Of a stretch of 64,000 nt of DNA, positions 42,392 to 50,473 are shown piece by piece; positions within the stretch are counted from its first letter, which is position 1; every line of letters begins with the position of its first letter. The DNA comes from CALCNS01 sp964425745 (lineage in GTDB: Bacteria > Bacillota > JAAYKD01). The stretch lies in the NCBI GenBank assembly GCA_964425745.1, contig CAYRNW010000013.1, forward strand, positions 1 through 64,000, read 5' to 3'. The translations under genes were made by a program, and so were the position numbers. Below the pieces are notes generated by a model. It was given only the letters and a program-made list of their open reading frames with translations, did no database searches and had not been told where the DNA came from.

Positions 42392-43735
42392 CTAGATACT
42401 CCTTCTTACCGTCATCTTTTTCCTCTTCGAACGTTTGGGTTGAAAGATGGCTTGATGCAATGCGGCCGCTGTGGGTTCAATCCACAGGAAATGTTGATTG
42501 GGAAAAGCATTGTCTAAATCTTCGATTCGTGTGTCATCCAAAAAAACATCTCCACCATCGCGAAGCATAATTCCGGGTAATAAGACACATTCTTCTTGAT
42601 CAAGAACTAATTGTTTGATGATATCTTTGCCGGTCACCAACCCGGTCACTGTAACACTTGAACCAAAAAAATCGTTTCGAATCGCTTGTAACGAAACCCG
42701 GAGATCCAATCTTTGATTCAATTGCTCAACAATAGGCTTCAAGGCAACTTCACCGCTGATTCCGGTGGTAATCCGAATGCTCTTATATTTCGCGGTTTCT
42801 TGTTCGCCTTGATACAGCTTGTTCCATTCGTCCCAGAAAGAGCGAATCAGCCCAACTCCATCTTCTAAAACAGGATAATTTTCATAAAACTCTCCGGGGG
42901 GAATCGGTAGCTCTGCTTTGAGATAAAACTCATCAGCTGCCCAAAAAAGCCTCGAGTCAATTTTTTCTATTGCTATTTCCTGCCAACGACTGATCTGCCG
43001 AATGAGCTCCTGCGCCTCTGCTTTATCATGTAATCTCAAGGGATGTAGCCGCTCCCTATGACCCGTCAATCCCACTGGAACCAATGCAACACTGAGGATT
43101 TGAGGTGCAAGTTCTAACAACCGTCTTACCGTCTCTTCAAGAATTGTTCCATCGTTGATTTCAGGACAAACTACAATCTGACAATGCAGTTCAATCCCAT
43201 GCTCAATAAGAAACATAAACTTTTCCTGAAACTCGTCATTTTGACTCCGAACCAGTCTTTGTCGAACTTCTTGGTCCCAAGCATGAACAGAAACATAAAG
43301 CGGACTTAGCTTAAGCTCTACAATTCTTTTAAGGTCTTCCCAGGAAGTATTGGATAAGGTTATATAACTACCACTCAAAAACGATAAGCGATAGTCATCA
43401 TCCTTATAATACAAACTTTTTCGGAGACCCCGCGGTAATTGATCGACAAAACAGAACAAGCAATGGTTCTTACAAGAAATCGGTCTGTCCAACGTTAAGG
43501 TAGAGAATTCAATACCCAAGTCTTGGTCCACTGCTTTTTCTAGGGTTACGTGCTTATGCTCTCCTTCCGGAGTCAACCACTCTGTATGCAAAACTTCATC
43601 TGAGATAGCGATTTGATAATCGATGATATCATGAACATCGTTTTGGTTTATCTTGAGTAAGCACCATCCTGCTTGTAGCATCGCCCGAGCAGCAATGGAA
43701 TCTGGAATGATTCGTTCAATTGTTGGTAGTTGCAT
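42392..43735 (-). CDS. Radical SAM protein with PDZ-like N-terminus and DUF512
   Basis: A 447-residue protein found next to der in most Clostridia. The N-terminal PDZ-like stretch begins IERIIPDSIAARAMLQAGW. The radical SAM cluster motif is CKNHCLFCF (CxxxCxxC), followed by SFLSGSYITLSN, and the C-terminal half is the DUF512 domain with the GVGLIRSFWDEW segment. It presumably binds a [4Fe-4S] cluster and cleaves S-adenosylmethionine; the substrate is unknown. A 28-nt tail of the upstream hairpin precedes its ribosome-binding site. Confidence 0.88.
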   Translation of the reverse strand: MQLPTIERIIPDSIAARAMLQAGWCLLKINQNDVHDIIDYQIAISDEVLHTEWLTPEGEHKHVTLEKAVDQDLGIEFSTLTLDRPISCKNHCLFCFVDQLPRGLRKSLYYKDDDYRLSFLSGSYITLSNTSWEDLKRIVELKLSPLYVSVHAWDQEVRQRLVRSQNDEFQEKFMFLIEHGIELHCQIVVCPEINDGTILEETVRRLLELAPQILSVALVPVGLTGHRERLHPLRLHDKAEAQELIRQISRWQEIAIEKIDSRLFWAADEFYLKAELPIPPGEFYENYPVLEDGVGLIRSFWDEWNKLYQGEQETAKYKSIRITTGISGEVALKPIVEQLNQRLDLRVSLQAIRNDFFGSSVTVTGLVTGKDIIKQLVLDQEECVLLPGIMLRDGGDVFLDDTRIEDLDNAFPNQHFLWIEPTAAALHQAIFQPKRSKRKKMTVRRSI

Positions 43736-43761
43736 GACATCACCTTTTCATAATTCAAATG

Positions 43762-43793
43762 GATGGGCTGCAGCCTAATTGCTACAGCCCATC
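43762..43793 (-). terminator. Hairpin between ispH-rpsA and the radical SAM gene
   Basis: GATGGGCTGTAG pairs with CTGCAGCCCATC (one mismatch) over an 8-nt loop. No T run follows on the minus strand (CATTTGAATT), so it is more likely a partial attenuator or mRNA-stabilising hairpin at the 3' end of the S1 cistron than a full terminator. Confidence 0.5.
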
Positions 43794-43813
43794 TTGTGTT
43801 TACATCTGTTTTT

Positions 43814-45886
43814 TTAGAACTCCGATTCTTGAACTTCTTCAATCATCTGATCGACTGCATCTTGGTCATAAGAGTCTTCTCCTAACATTGCACGCAAGGA
43901 TAAGCTCAAACGTTTACGAGTAAGGTCGATTTCTAAAATCTTTGCTTCAACCTCTTGACCGACTGCTACGACGTCTTCAACTTTTTCAACGCGGCGATTG
44001 TCTAGTTCTGAGATGTGAATCAAGCCATCGATCCCAGGTCGAACATTCACAAATGCTCCCCAAGGAGTAATCCGAACCACGGTTCCATGTACGATATCGC
44101 CGTTAGCAAAATCTTGTGCAAAGGCTTCCCATGGTTCCATTTTCATCTGTTTTAGACCTAAGGAAATACGACCTGCTTCGGGATCGAGTTTAAGAACTTT
44201 TAATTCCAACTCTTGGTCAACACTGACAACCTCAGAAGGATCTTTGACACGGTAGTAATCCAAATCAGAAATGTGCAAAAGACCGTCAATTCCGCCTAAA
44301 TCAACAAATGCGCCGAACTTCGTTAATCTTCTGACGACTCCTTTGACAACATCACCCTCGTGAGTATTTTGCCAAAATGCTTCTCGACCGGCTACCGATT
44401 CTTCTTCGAGAACCATTTTGCGATTTACGATCGCTCTGCGCTTTTCAGAGTCAACTTCAATTAAACGGACTCGTACCGTTTCGCCAACTAAATGCTTCAA
44501 ATCACTGGTAAAGCGGCGTTCTGCTAAAGAAGCTGGCATAAATGCACGGACTCCGATATCAACGATGAGTCCACCTTTGACTAATTCGAGTACTTTGCCT
44601 TCTATGACTTCGTTTTGATTCAAAGATTCGGTAAACTGGATCCAATGTTGACGTTGTTCTGCTCTTTTTTTGGAGAATGTCAATCGTCCTTCTTGATCTT
44701 CGTTTCGAATCACCATCACCGTAATTTCATCACCGACATTTAAAACATCAGTAGGCAGAACAGATGAATCGGCGGAAAACTCTTTGCGCGGAATAACCCC
44801 TTCAGATTTTTGTCCTACGTCCACCAAAATTTCATCATTGCCCACTTGTACCACGGTTGCTTTAATGATATCGCCCGGGGTATAACGGGGTAAATGGAAG
44901 GATTCCATATCGAATTCTTCTTGCTCGGTGACAGGTACCTCTTGAGATTCAACCGCTTCTTCCACTACCTCATCGACTTTTACTTCAACTTCAGTGGTTT
45001 TTTGTTCTTCAATTTCAGGGCTTGTTACGATCTCCCCTTCGTTGATTTTGAGTTCTTTTTCCAACACGTTACATTCTACCTCCTTAATTATCCAATCCGG
45101 AACGGATGCTCCGGCCGTTATTCCAACGACATTAATCTTTTCAAACCAATCTGCTTCTAACTCTGTAGCACCGCTTACAAGATGAGTATTGTGATTGACT
45201 GCACTACACAAGTCAAAGAGATGACGTGTATTCGCACTTTGCTGGCTACCTACTACCAACATGAGATCAACCTGCTTTGCTACATGAACAGCTGCTTCTT
45301 GTCTTACTTTTGTCGCAGAACATATAGTATTTAATACGACACAGGAAGAAAAAATCCTTCTAATCTCAAAAATAAATGTTTCAAACACTTCTTCTGCTAA
45401 AGTAGATTGACTTAAAACCACGACTTGCAGCTCAAAATCAAGAGAATTCAAGTCTTCCAAGTCTTCTATGATGATTCCTTTTCCTGCTGACCACTCTTTG
45501 ATAGCTTCAACTTCAGGGTGATTTTTCTCTCCCAAAATCAAAATGGTGTATCCCTTTGAGGAATATTCTTTTGCCAAATCAAAGATTTTTTTAACACTAG
45601 GGCATGTGGCATCGAGCAGCGTAACGTTCTTTTCCGATAAGGTCTCATACGTCGATGGGCCCGTACCGTGAGCTCGAATCATAACCTCTTGCCCGTTTTG
45701 GACATCATTCAAAGAGTTGAGTGTCTGAAGACCTCTTTTTTCCATGTCTTCAATCAAGCGTGGATTATGAACGAGGGAACCTAACACGGAGAGTTGCTTG
45801 TGTTTTTCAAGCTCAGTTTCCGCCATGGTGATTGCCCTTCTTACACCGCCACAAAACCCCATATATTCTGCTCGTCTAATTTCCAT
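43814..45886 (-). CDS. ispH: Fused HMBPP reductase (IspH) and ribosomal protein S1-type protein
   Basis: A 690-residue fusion. Residues 1 to about 285 are IspH, the last enzyme of the MEP isoprenoid pathway, with the three [4Fe-4S] Cys in FCGGVRRA (Cys13), LDATCPSVKK and NTICSATK, and with HNPR, QSTLAEE and GASVPDW. An acidic linker (about 290-335) leads to four S1 repeats, the last two (GAFVDLGGIDGLLHIS, GAFVNVRPGIDGLIHIS) best conserved. Such fusions are known in Clostridia. It overlaps plsC by 11 nt. The S1 part may stand in for RpsA, which is not seen separately here. Confidence 0.95.
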   Translation of the reverse strand: MEIRRAEYMGFCGGVRRAITMAETELEKHKQLSVLGSLVHNPRLIEDMEKRGLQTLNSLNDVQNGQEVMIRAHGTGPSTYETLSEKNVTLLDATCPSVKKIFDLAKEYSSKGYTILILGEKNHPEVEAIKEWSAGKGIIIEDLEDLNSLDFELQVVVLSQSTLAEEVFETFIFEIRRIFSSCVVLNTICSATKVRQEAAVHVAKQVDLMLVVGSQQSANTRHLFDLCSAVNHNTHLVSGATELEADWFEKINVVGITAGASVPDWIIKEVECNVLEKELKINEGEIVTSPEIEEQKTTEVEVKVDEVVEEAVESQEVPVTEQEEFDMESFHLPRYTPGDIIKATVVQVGNDEILVDVGQKSEGVIPRKEFSADSSVLPTDVLNVGDEITVMVIRNEDQEGRLTFSKKRAEQRQHWIQFTESLNQNEVIEGKVLELVKGGLIVDIGVRAFMPASLAERRFTSDLKHLVGETVRVRLIEVDSEKRRAIVNRKMVLEEESVAGREAFWQNTHEGDVVKGVVRRLTKFGAFVDLGGIDGLLHISDLDYYRVKDPSEVVSVDQELELKVLKLDPEAGRISLGLKQMKMEPWEAFAQDFANGDIVHGTVVRITPWGAFVNVRPGIDGLIHISELDNRRVEKVEDVVAVGQEVEAKILEIDLTRKRLSLSLRAMLGEDSYDQDAVDQMIEEVQESEF

Positions 45887-46466
45887 GGGTTGCTCCTTTA
45901 AGAGCTCGTATCTCGAGCGCTAACTGTTGCGTAATGCCATGCATTTGTTCACGATCAATTTTTATGGTCTTTTCAACAGGAATTGATTTTCCAAAGTTTA
46001 CATGCATTGATTTCCCTTTTTGATAATTTCCCACAATTGCTGTCGGAATCAAGCTAGCCCCTGATTTCATAGCAAAATAGACAGCTCCATCGTGAAAATC
46101 TAATAACTCGGTGTCGGTAGAACGAGTTCCTTCCGGGAAGACACCAATCATTTTCCCTTCCGATAATTGCTCTAATACTGTTCGAATCGCTTGCCGATCG
46201 GTTTGCCCTCTCTTAACCGGGATCATTCCTGTTCGGTAGAGAAAGTGTCGTAATAGCGGATTTCGAAAGAGCTCTTCTTTGGCTAAAAAGTAAATCTCTC
46301 GCTTTAGACCATAGGCGATTAGGAATGGATCCACAGCATTGATATGATTCGAGCATAAAACAATCGGTCCTTTTTCCGGTATATTCGCTAATCCAGAATA
46401 TTTAGGGTTCCAGAAAAGGGTAAGAACAACGCCTACAAGACTAAGCAAAAAGCGATAGTAACTCAT
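45876..46466 (-). CDS. plsC: 1-acyl-sn-glycerol-3-phosphate acyltransferase
   Basis: A 196-residue membrane-associated acyltransferase that adds the second acyl chain to make phosphatidic acid. The N-terminal hydrophobic stretch FLLSLVGVVLTLFW anchors it. The HX4D motif is NHINAVD and the glycerophosphate-binding motif is FPEGTRS. Start overlaps the cmk stop (ATGA), and its end overlaps ispH-rpsA. Confidence 0.93.
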   Translation of the reverse strand: MSYYRFLLSLVGVVLTLFWNPKYSGLANIPEKGPIVLCSNHINAVDPFLIAYGLKREIYFLAKEELFRNPLLRHFLYRTGMIPVKRGQTDRQAIRTVLEQLSEGKMIGVFPEGTRSTDTELLDFHDGAVYFAMKSGASLIPTAIVGNYQKGKSMHVNFGKSIPVEKTIKIDREQMHGITQQLALEIRALKGATHGN

Positions 46467-47173
46467 AGACCGTTCTCCTCTCGCATGAGTCCTCTCTGAA
46501 AACAGAGTTCCTCGATTTTGGCAGCAACTTCCTCGGCTGTCATCTCTGTTGAATCAATAAAAATGGCATCATTTGCTTGCTGCAAGGGAGCGTGCTGACG
46601 GGAAGAATCCCTTGCATCTCTTGCTGAAATCTCGTTTTTCAAAGTTTCAAAGTCGATTTCGACGCCAAGCTCTTGAAAATCCAACATTCTTCTGCGCGTT
46701 CGTTCTTCGAGGGTTGCTGTCAAAAAGATTTTTAAGGGCGCTTTGGGTAAGACGACAGTGCCAATATCGCGTCCATCCAAAACAATCCCACCCTTTTCAG
46801 CCATTTCTCTTTGCTTTTCTACCATGATTTTTCGTACTTCGCCATGTGCAGAGAGGGGTGAAACAAGTTCGCTGACCTGCTTCAATCGTAAATAGGGAGT
46901 GGCATCGATTCCATCGACCAAAATCCTCTGACCCTCGGCGGATAAGATCACTTCCATTTTCATTTTTCGAAATAGGTCAGCTAATTCATGCTCCGAGGAT
47001 ATAGCGATACCGTCTTGAAGCGCTCTCCATGTTAATGCACGGTACATTGCACCCGTGTCAAGGTATAAGATATTTAAACGCTGAGCAAGTAGCTTAGCAA
47101 TCGTGCTTTTACCTGCACCGGCAGGGCCGTCAATAGCAATTACCACTTTCGTATGTGCGACATGAGAGTTCAT
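46463..47173 (-). CDS. cmk: Cytidylate kinase
   Basis: A 236-residue P-loop kinase converting CMP and dCMP to diphosphates. Walker A is IDGPAGAGKSTIAKLLA (residues 14-30); the NMP-binding insert contains LDTGAMYRALTW and LDGRDIGTVVLP, and the lid has RDARDSSRQHAPL. Length is typical. AAGGAG precedes the ATG. It lies 25 nt after the flavoprotein gene and overlaps plsC by 4 nt. Confidence 0.96.
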   Translation of the reverse strand: MNSHVAHTKVVIAIDGPAGAGKSTIAKLLAQRLNILYLDTGAMYRALTWRALQDGIAISSEHELADLFRKMKMEVILSAEGQRILVDGIDATPYLRLKQVSELVSPLSAHGEVRKIMVEKQREMAEKGGIVLDGRDIGTVVLPKAPLKIFLTATLEERTRRRMLDFQELGVEIDFETLKNEISARDARDSSRQHAPLQQANDAIFIDSTEMTAEEVAAKIEELCFQRGLMREENGL

Positions 47174-47198
47174 TTAATCTTCTCCTTTGTTCTAATCG

Positions 47199-48437
47199 TT
47201 ATTGATTCACACTACTCGCCCCAGCAACATACCCACTGGAAAAAGCGGCCTGCAAATTAAACCCACCGGTGTAGCCATCGATATCGAGCAATTCACCAAC
47301 AATAAAGAGGCCCATTATTCTTTTCGAGGCCATGGTCTTGGGATCGATTTCTCTGACATCGACTCCCCCTGCTGTCACAATTGCTTCTGCTAAGGGGCGA
47401 AGGCCTGATATTGGTAATCTAAACGATTTCAATGCCATAACCAGCGCCATGCGCTCTTCTCTTGTTACAGAATGCACTGGTTTATCCGGTGCAATTTTGC
47501 AAGCTTCAATGATGACAGGAATCATGCTTAGAGGTAACAATTCACTCAAGGAGTTCCTGAAATGTTTGTTCAGGTTTTTTTGGAAATCTCGTTGAACCCG
47601 GGCATCTAACTGCTCAACACTCAAAGCAGGCTTTAAGTCGATGATTAAAAATCTTGGTTCTTTGAGATTCCAATCTAGTAAAGTACGGCTTAGGGATAAA
47701 ACCACTGGCCCACTCACACCAAAATGGGTAAAGAGCATTTCGCCGAATTCCTGATCAAGTATTTTATCTTCTGTGTGAATTGATACATTGACATTTTTCA
47801 ACGATAACCCTTGTAACATCCTGACCCAAGGTGAATCAATTTCAATCGGAACCAGTGCCGGTCGAGGGGTGATGATTTTGTGTCCCACTTCTTGAAGAAT
47901 CGAATATCCGTCTCCCGTAGACCCTGTTGTGGGATACGAGCTTCCTCCGGTCGCTAGAATGACTCTGTCAGCTACCATGGTTCCTTGATACGTGATTACA
48001 CCTTTGATTGTTTCATCAACAACCCAAAGTTGCCTCACGCGTTGGTTGTAGCGAATCTCAACGTTCAATTCAATCAGCTTGCTCCTCAGAGCTTGGATAA
48101 TAGTTTCGGCTTTGTCAGTACTTGGGAATACCCGTTTCCCTCTTTCTACTTTCAGTTCTACTCCCCAGTTTTGGAAGATCTCTTGGAGCTTCTGGCTATT
48201 GAAACGGTGAAATGCACTAAACAAGAATTTCCCATTTCCAGGGATATTCGCAACCAACTCTTTTTCTGTGCAATCATTAGTCAAATTACACCGTCCTTTT
48301 CCGGTGATACCAAGTTTTTTACCTAAGACATCATTGCGTTCAAGTAAAATAACCGATGCATTCTGTTCTGCTGCAGCAATGGCTGCCATCATTCCGGCAG
48401 GTCCACCACCCACCACAATAACCTTGAGTTCCTTCAT
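47199..48437 (-). CDS. HI0933/BaiN-type flavoprotein (NAD(P)/FAD-dependent oxidoreductase)
   Basis: A 412-residue flavoprotein of the HI0933/YhiN family. The FAD site is VVGGGPAGMMAAIAAAE (about residues 7-23), with LGKKLGITGKGRCNLTND, ATGGSSYPTTGSTGDGY and the C-terminal GLFIVGELLDIDGYTGGFNLQAAFSSG. The reaction is not known for most members; some reduce unsaturated steroids or flavonoids. It sits between rluB and cmk, a frequent clostridial placement, 13 nt after rluB. Confidence 0.88.
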   Translation of the reverse strand: MKELKVIVVGGGPAGMMAAIAAAEQNASVILLERNDVLGKKLGITGKGRCNLTNDCTEKELVANIPGNGKFLFSAFHRFNSQKLQEIFQNWGVELKVERGKRVFPSTDKAETIIQALRSKLIELNVEIRYNQRVRQLWVVDETIKGVITYQGTMVADRVILATGGSSYPTTGSTGDGYSILQEVGHKIITPRPALVPIEIDSPWVRMLQGLSLKNVNVSIHTEDKILDQEFGEMLFTHFGVSGPVVLSLSRTLLDWNLKEPRFLIIDLKPALSVEQLDARVQRDFQKNLNKHFRNSLSELLPLSMIPVIIEACKIAPDKPVHSVTREERMALVMALKSFRLPISGLRPLAEAIVTAGGVDVREIDPKTMASKRIMGLFIVGELLDIDGYTGGFNLQAAFSSGYVAGASSVNQ

Positions 48438-48450
48438 GTTTTTATATCCT

Positions 48451-49203
48451 TTACTTGTTTTCAGTCTCAGGTTGAAATTCTAGATTAGCCTTTTGTTTCA
48501 ATGAGAGGATTTCTCGTTCTGTTAACTTACGATTTTTACCTACGGGAAGTGCTCCTAAGGAAACATCTCCGATTCTAACTCTCATTAAGCGTAGAGTTTT
48601 ATATGCAAACAATTGAAACATTCTTCGGATTTGTCGATTTCTTCCTTCTCTTAAGGTAATTCGCCAAACACACCCTGGCCTCTTTGGGTTTTCGATTGAG
48701 GCCAGTCCAATCGGCAACGTTTTCCGTCCATCGAGCTCAACTCCTCTTGCTAGTTGAGCACGGTGTTCTTCTGCCAAAGGGCGGTCCAGCCAAACCAAAT
48801 ATGCTTTTTCAATTTGATGTTTGGGATGTGTCAATTGGTAAGCCAAATCCCCATCATTGGTCATCAGCAGTAGTCCTTCGCTTTGAAAATCCAATCTGCC
48901 AATCGGGTATAATCTTTCTGGATATTCTTCCGCCAAAAGGCTGACATCGGGTCTACCTTGGGGATCTCCCATGGAAGTGATGTACCCTCTCGGTTTATTG
49001 ACCATGATTGTGATTTTGGGCGGATCAAAGACCAAGGGCTTACCCCCCACTGTGATCTGATCTCTTTCACGATCTGCTTTGGTTCCTAACTCTTTTACAA
49101 CTTGACCGTTAACTCTGACAAGACCAGTTTTGATCCATTCTTCAGCTTCTCTACGAGAACTCATTCCCGAAGAGGCAATAATTTTCTGAAGGCGCTCTTC
49201 CAT
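48451..49203 (-). CDS. rluB: 23S rRNA pseudouridine synthase, RluB/RsuA family
   Basis: A 250-residue enzyme with an N-terminal S4 RNA-binding domain (RLQKIIASSGMSSRREAEEWI) and a catalytic domain with the active-site motif GRLDFQSEGLLLMTNDG (catalytic Asp in RLD), then EGRNRQIRRMF. It isomerises a uridine in the large-subunit rRNA. It follows the tRNA cluster and terminator and leads the operon towards cmk. AAAGGAGG before the ATG. Confidence 0.94.
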   Translation of the reverse strand: MEERLQKIIASSGMSSRREAEEWIKTGLVRVNGQVVKELGTKADRERDQITVGGKPLVFDPPKITIMVNKPRGYITSMGDPQGRPDVSLLAEEYPERLYPIGRLDFQSEGLLLMTNDGDLAYQLTHPKHQIEKAYLVWLDRPLAEEHRAQLARGVELDGRKTLPIGLASIENPKRPGCVWRITLREGRNRQIRRMFQLFAYKTLRLMRVRIGDVSLGALPVGKNRKLTEREILSLKQKANLEFQPETENK

Positions 49204-49292
49204 GTTTTCAGCCTCCTTTATTCAAATCTATCTAATCTATTTTATTTCCCGCAGTAGTGCAGGAATTCCTTTGTAATCCCTGCTCAAAATGA

Positions 49293-49320
49293 AAATCCTC
49301 GCTCCAAAGAGCGAGGATTT
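49293..49320 (-). terminator. Terminator-like hairpin after the tRNA-Tyr repeat array
   Basis: AAATCCTCGCTC pairs with GAGCGAGGATTT over a 4-nt loop, followed by TTCATTTT on the minus strand. It ends the Glu-Tyr tRNA transcript before rluB. The stem shares the CTCGCT core with the adjoining mini-hairpins. Confidence 0.65.
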
Positions 49321-49430
49321 CGCTGGTAAGCGAGGTTTTCGTTGGTAAGCGAGGTGCCTCGTCAGTAGACGAGATTTTTCGCTAGTGAGCGGTTTCTCGT
49401 CAGTAGACGATTCCTCGCTGGTAAGCGAGG
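49321..49430 (-). repeat. Array of six mini-hairpins behind tRNA-Tyr
   Basis: Six short palindromes with 4-nt loops: about 49321-49332, 49339-49352, 49358-49373, 49379-49390, 49396-49410 and 49413-49430. Two stem types occur on the minus strand, CTCGCT-TACC-AGCGAG and CTCGTC-TACT-GACGAG; both arms change together. The copy nearest the tRNA (49413-49430) starts 1 nt after the encoded CCA. Inner copies are degenerate. No coding potential. Confidence 0.8.
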
Positions 49431-49431
49431 T

Positions 49432-49517
49432 TGGTGGTGGGAGCTGGATTCGAACCAGCGAAAGCAGTGCTAGCAGATTTACAGTCTGCCCCCTTTGGCC
49501 AACTCGGGTATCCCACC
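49432..49517 (-). tRNA. tRNA-Tyr (anticodon GUA), with encoded CCA
   Basis: Acceptor GGTGGGA pairs with TCCCACC, discriminator A, CCA encoded. The anticodon stem-loop GCAGACTGTAAATCTGC gives GTA, and a long variable arm is present, as expected for bacterial tRNA-Tyr. It is transcribed together with tRNA-Glu 5 nt upstream. Confidence 0.96.
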
Positions 49518-49522
49518 GTGTT

Positions 49523-49598
49523 TGGTGACCCCAGCGGGATTCGAACCCGCGTCGCCAGCGTGAAAGGCTGGTGTGTTAGACCGCTTCACTATGGGGCC
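49523..49598 (-). tRNA. tRNA-Glu (anticodon UUC), copy 1
   Basis: Acceptor GGCCCCA with TGGGGTC, discriminator A, CCA encoded; the loop CTTTCAC gives anticodon TTC. Its sequence is the same as the copy at 51319-51394. No strong promoter lies in the 60 bp upstream, so read-through from the Gln-Ala unit is possible. Confidence 0.96.
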
Positions 49599-49657
49599 AT
49601 TTCTCATAAGAGTTTTTTACTTACCCTATAACCTAATATTGCATGTGCATTTTGGAC

Positions 49658-49686
49658 AAAAAAGGCTCGTCCCATAGGGAAACGAG
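49658..49686 (-). terminator. Terminator after the tRNA-Gln/Ala unit
   Basis: CTCGTTTCCC pairs with GGGACGAG over a TAT loop, followed by CCTTTTTTG on the minus strand. Confidence 0.75.
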
Positions 49687-49695
49687 TCAATTACG

Positions 49696-49770
49696 CTCGC
49701 TGGTAAGCGAGGTTTTTCGTCAGTAGACGAGGTGCCTCGTCAGTAGACGAGTCCTCGCTGGTAAGCGAGG
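49696..49770 (-). repeat. Array of four mini-hairpins behind tRNA-Ala
   Basis: Copies at 49696-49711, 49717-49730, 49736-49751 and 49753-49770 alternate the same two stem types as the array at 49321-49430. Again the first copy is the 18-bp CCTCGCT-TACC-AGCGAGG placed 1 nt after the tRNA CCA, and a terminator follows the array. Confidence 0.85.
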
Positions 49771-49771
49771 T

Positions 49772-49847
<76 letters not shown>

Positions 49848-49875
49848 AAATTACACAAACAACAAAGGATAGGAG

Positions 49876-49951
49876 TGGTTGGGGCAGCTGGACTCGAACC
49901 AACGCGTGCGGGAGTCAAAGTCCCGTGCCTTACCGACTTGGCTATGCCCCA
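49876..49951 (-). tRNA. tRNA-Gln (anticodon UUG)
   Basis: Acceptor TGGGGCA with TGCCCCA, discriminator A, CCA encoded; CGGGACTTTGACTCCCG gives anticodon TTG. First tRNA behind the promoter at 49965-49993. Confidence 0.96.
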
Positions 49952-49964
49952 ATCAACGTTTGCT

Positions 49965-49993
49965 ATTATAGCAACAAGATGAAATGTTGTCAA
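49965..49993 (-). promoter_or_regulatory. Consensus promoter of the Gln-Ala-(Glu-Tyr) tRNA unit
   Basis: TTGACA (49988-49993), 17 bp, TATAAT (49965-49970) on the minus strand. Confidence 0.9.
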
Positions 49994-50051
49994 ATAGTAT
50001 TCTGTGACAATCTGATTCTCAACGCAAGAAATTCGGTTTTGTTTACTGTTT

Positions 50052-50432
50052 CATACTTCAAGCAGGTTGACCTGTAAGCCGAGTTCTGTCCTATGCAAAA
50101 GCACGAGATGATCATTTATCTAGGAACCTGATTACTCAGGATCTCAAGCAACCTACCCGGAAGGTCTGCGAGCAACTTCATCCCTTCCCTATTCGGTCTT
50201 GCTTCGGATGGGGTTTACCGAGCCAACCGGTCACCCGGTTGCTGGTGCGCTCTTACCGCACCTTTGCACCCTTACCGGATTTCTCCGGCGGTATCTCTCT
50301 GTGGCACTAGCCTTAAGGTTTCCCTCACTGGACGTTATCCAGCATCCTGCTCTGCGAAGCTCGGACTTTCCTCAAAGAGCATCTTTCGGTGGTCTCTTCG
50401 CGATCATCCAGTCAACACAGCTTGAAGTATGT
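50052..50432 (-). ncRNA. rnpB: RNase P RNA (class A)
   Basis: The catalytic RNA that removes 5' leaders from pre-tRNA. P1 is formed by CATACTTCAAGC and GCTTGAAGTATG at the ends. Universal cores are present: GAGGAAAGTCCGAGC, the AGGGTGCAAAGGTGCGGTAAGAGCGCACC block (J3/4-P11 region), GGTAAACCCC, AGGTTGCTTGAG and the 3' ACAGAACTCGGCTTACAG. The GGTAAACCCC and P15-type loops fit the ancestral A type rather than the Bacillus B type. It has its own promoter. Confidence 0.95.
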
Positions 50433-50443
50433 AACATTATTTG

Positions 50444-50472
50444 AGTATAGTAGAATTTGGTGCACTTGTCAA
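50444..50472 (-). promoter_or_regulatory. Promoter of rnpB
   Basis: TTGACA (50467-50472), 17 bp, TATACT (50444-50449) on the minus strand, about 12 bp before the mature 5' end of RNase P RNA. The trmK stop lies at 50474. Confidence 0.88.
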
Positions 50473-50473
50473 A

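Noticed and set aside
49321..49770. Possible CRISPR array
   Set aside because: The repeats are palindromes of about 16 bp with spacers of a few bases, no unique spacers of 30-40 bp and no cas genes nearby.
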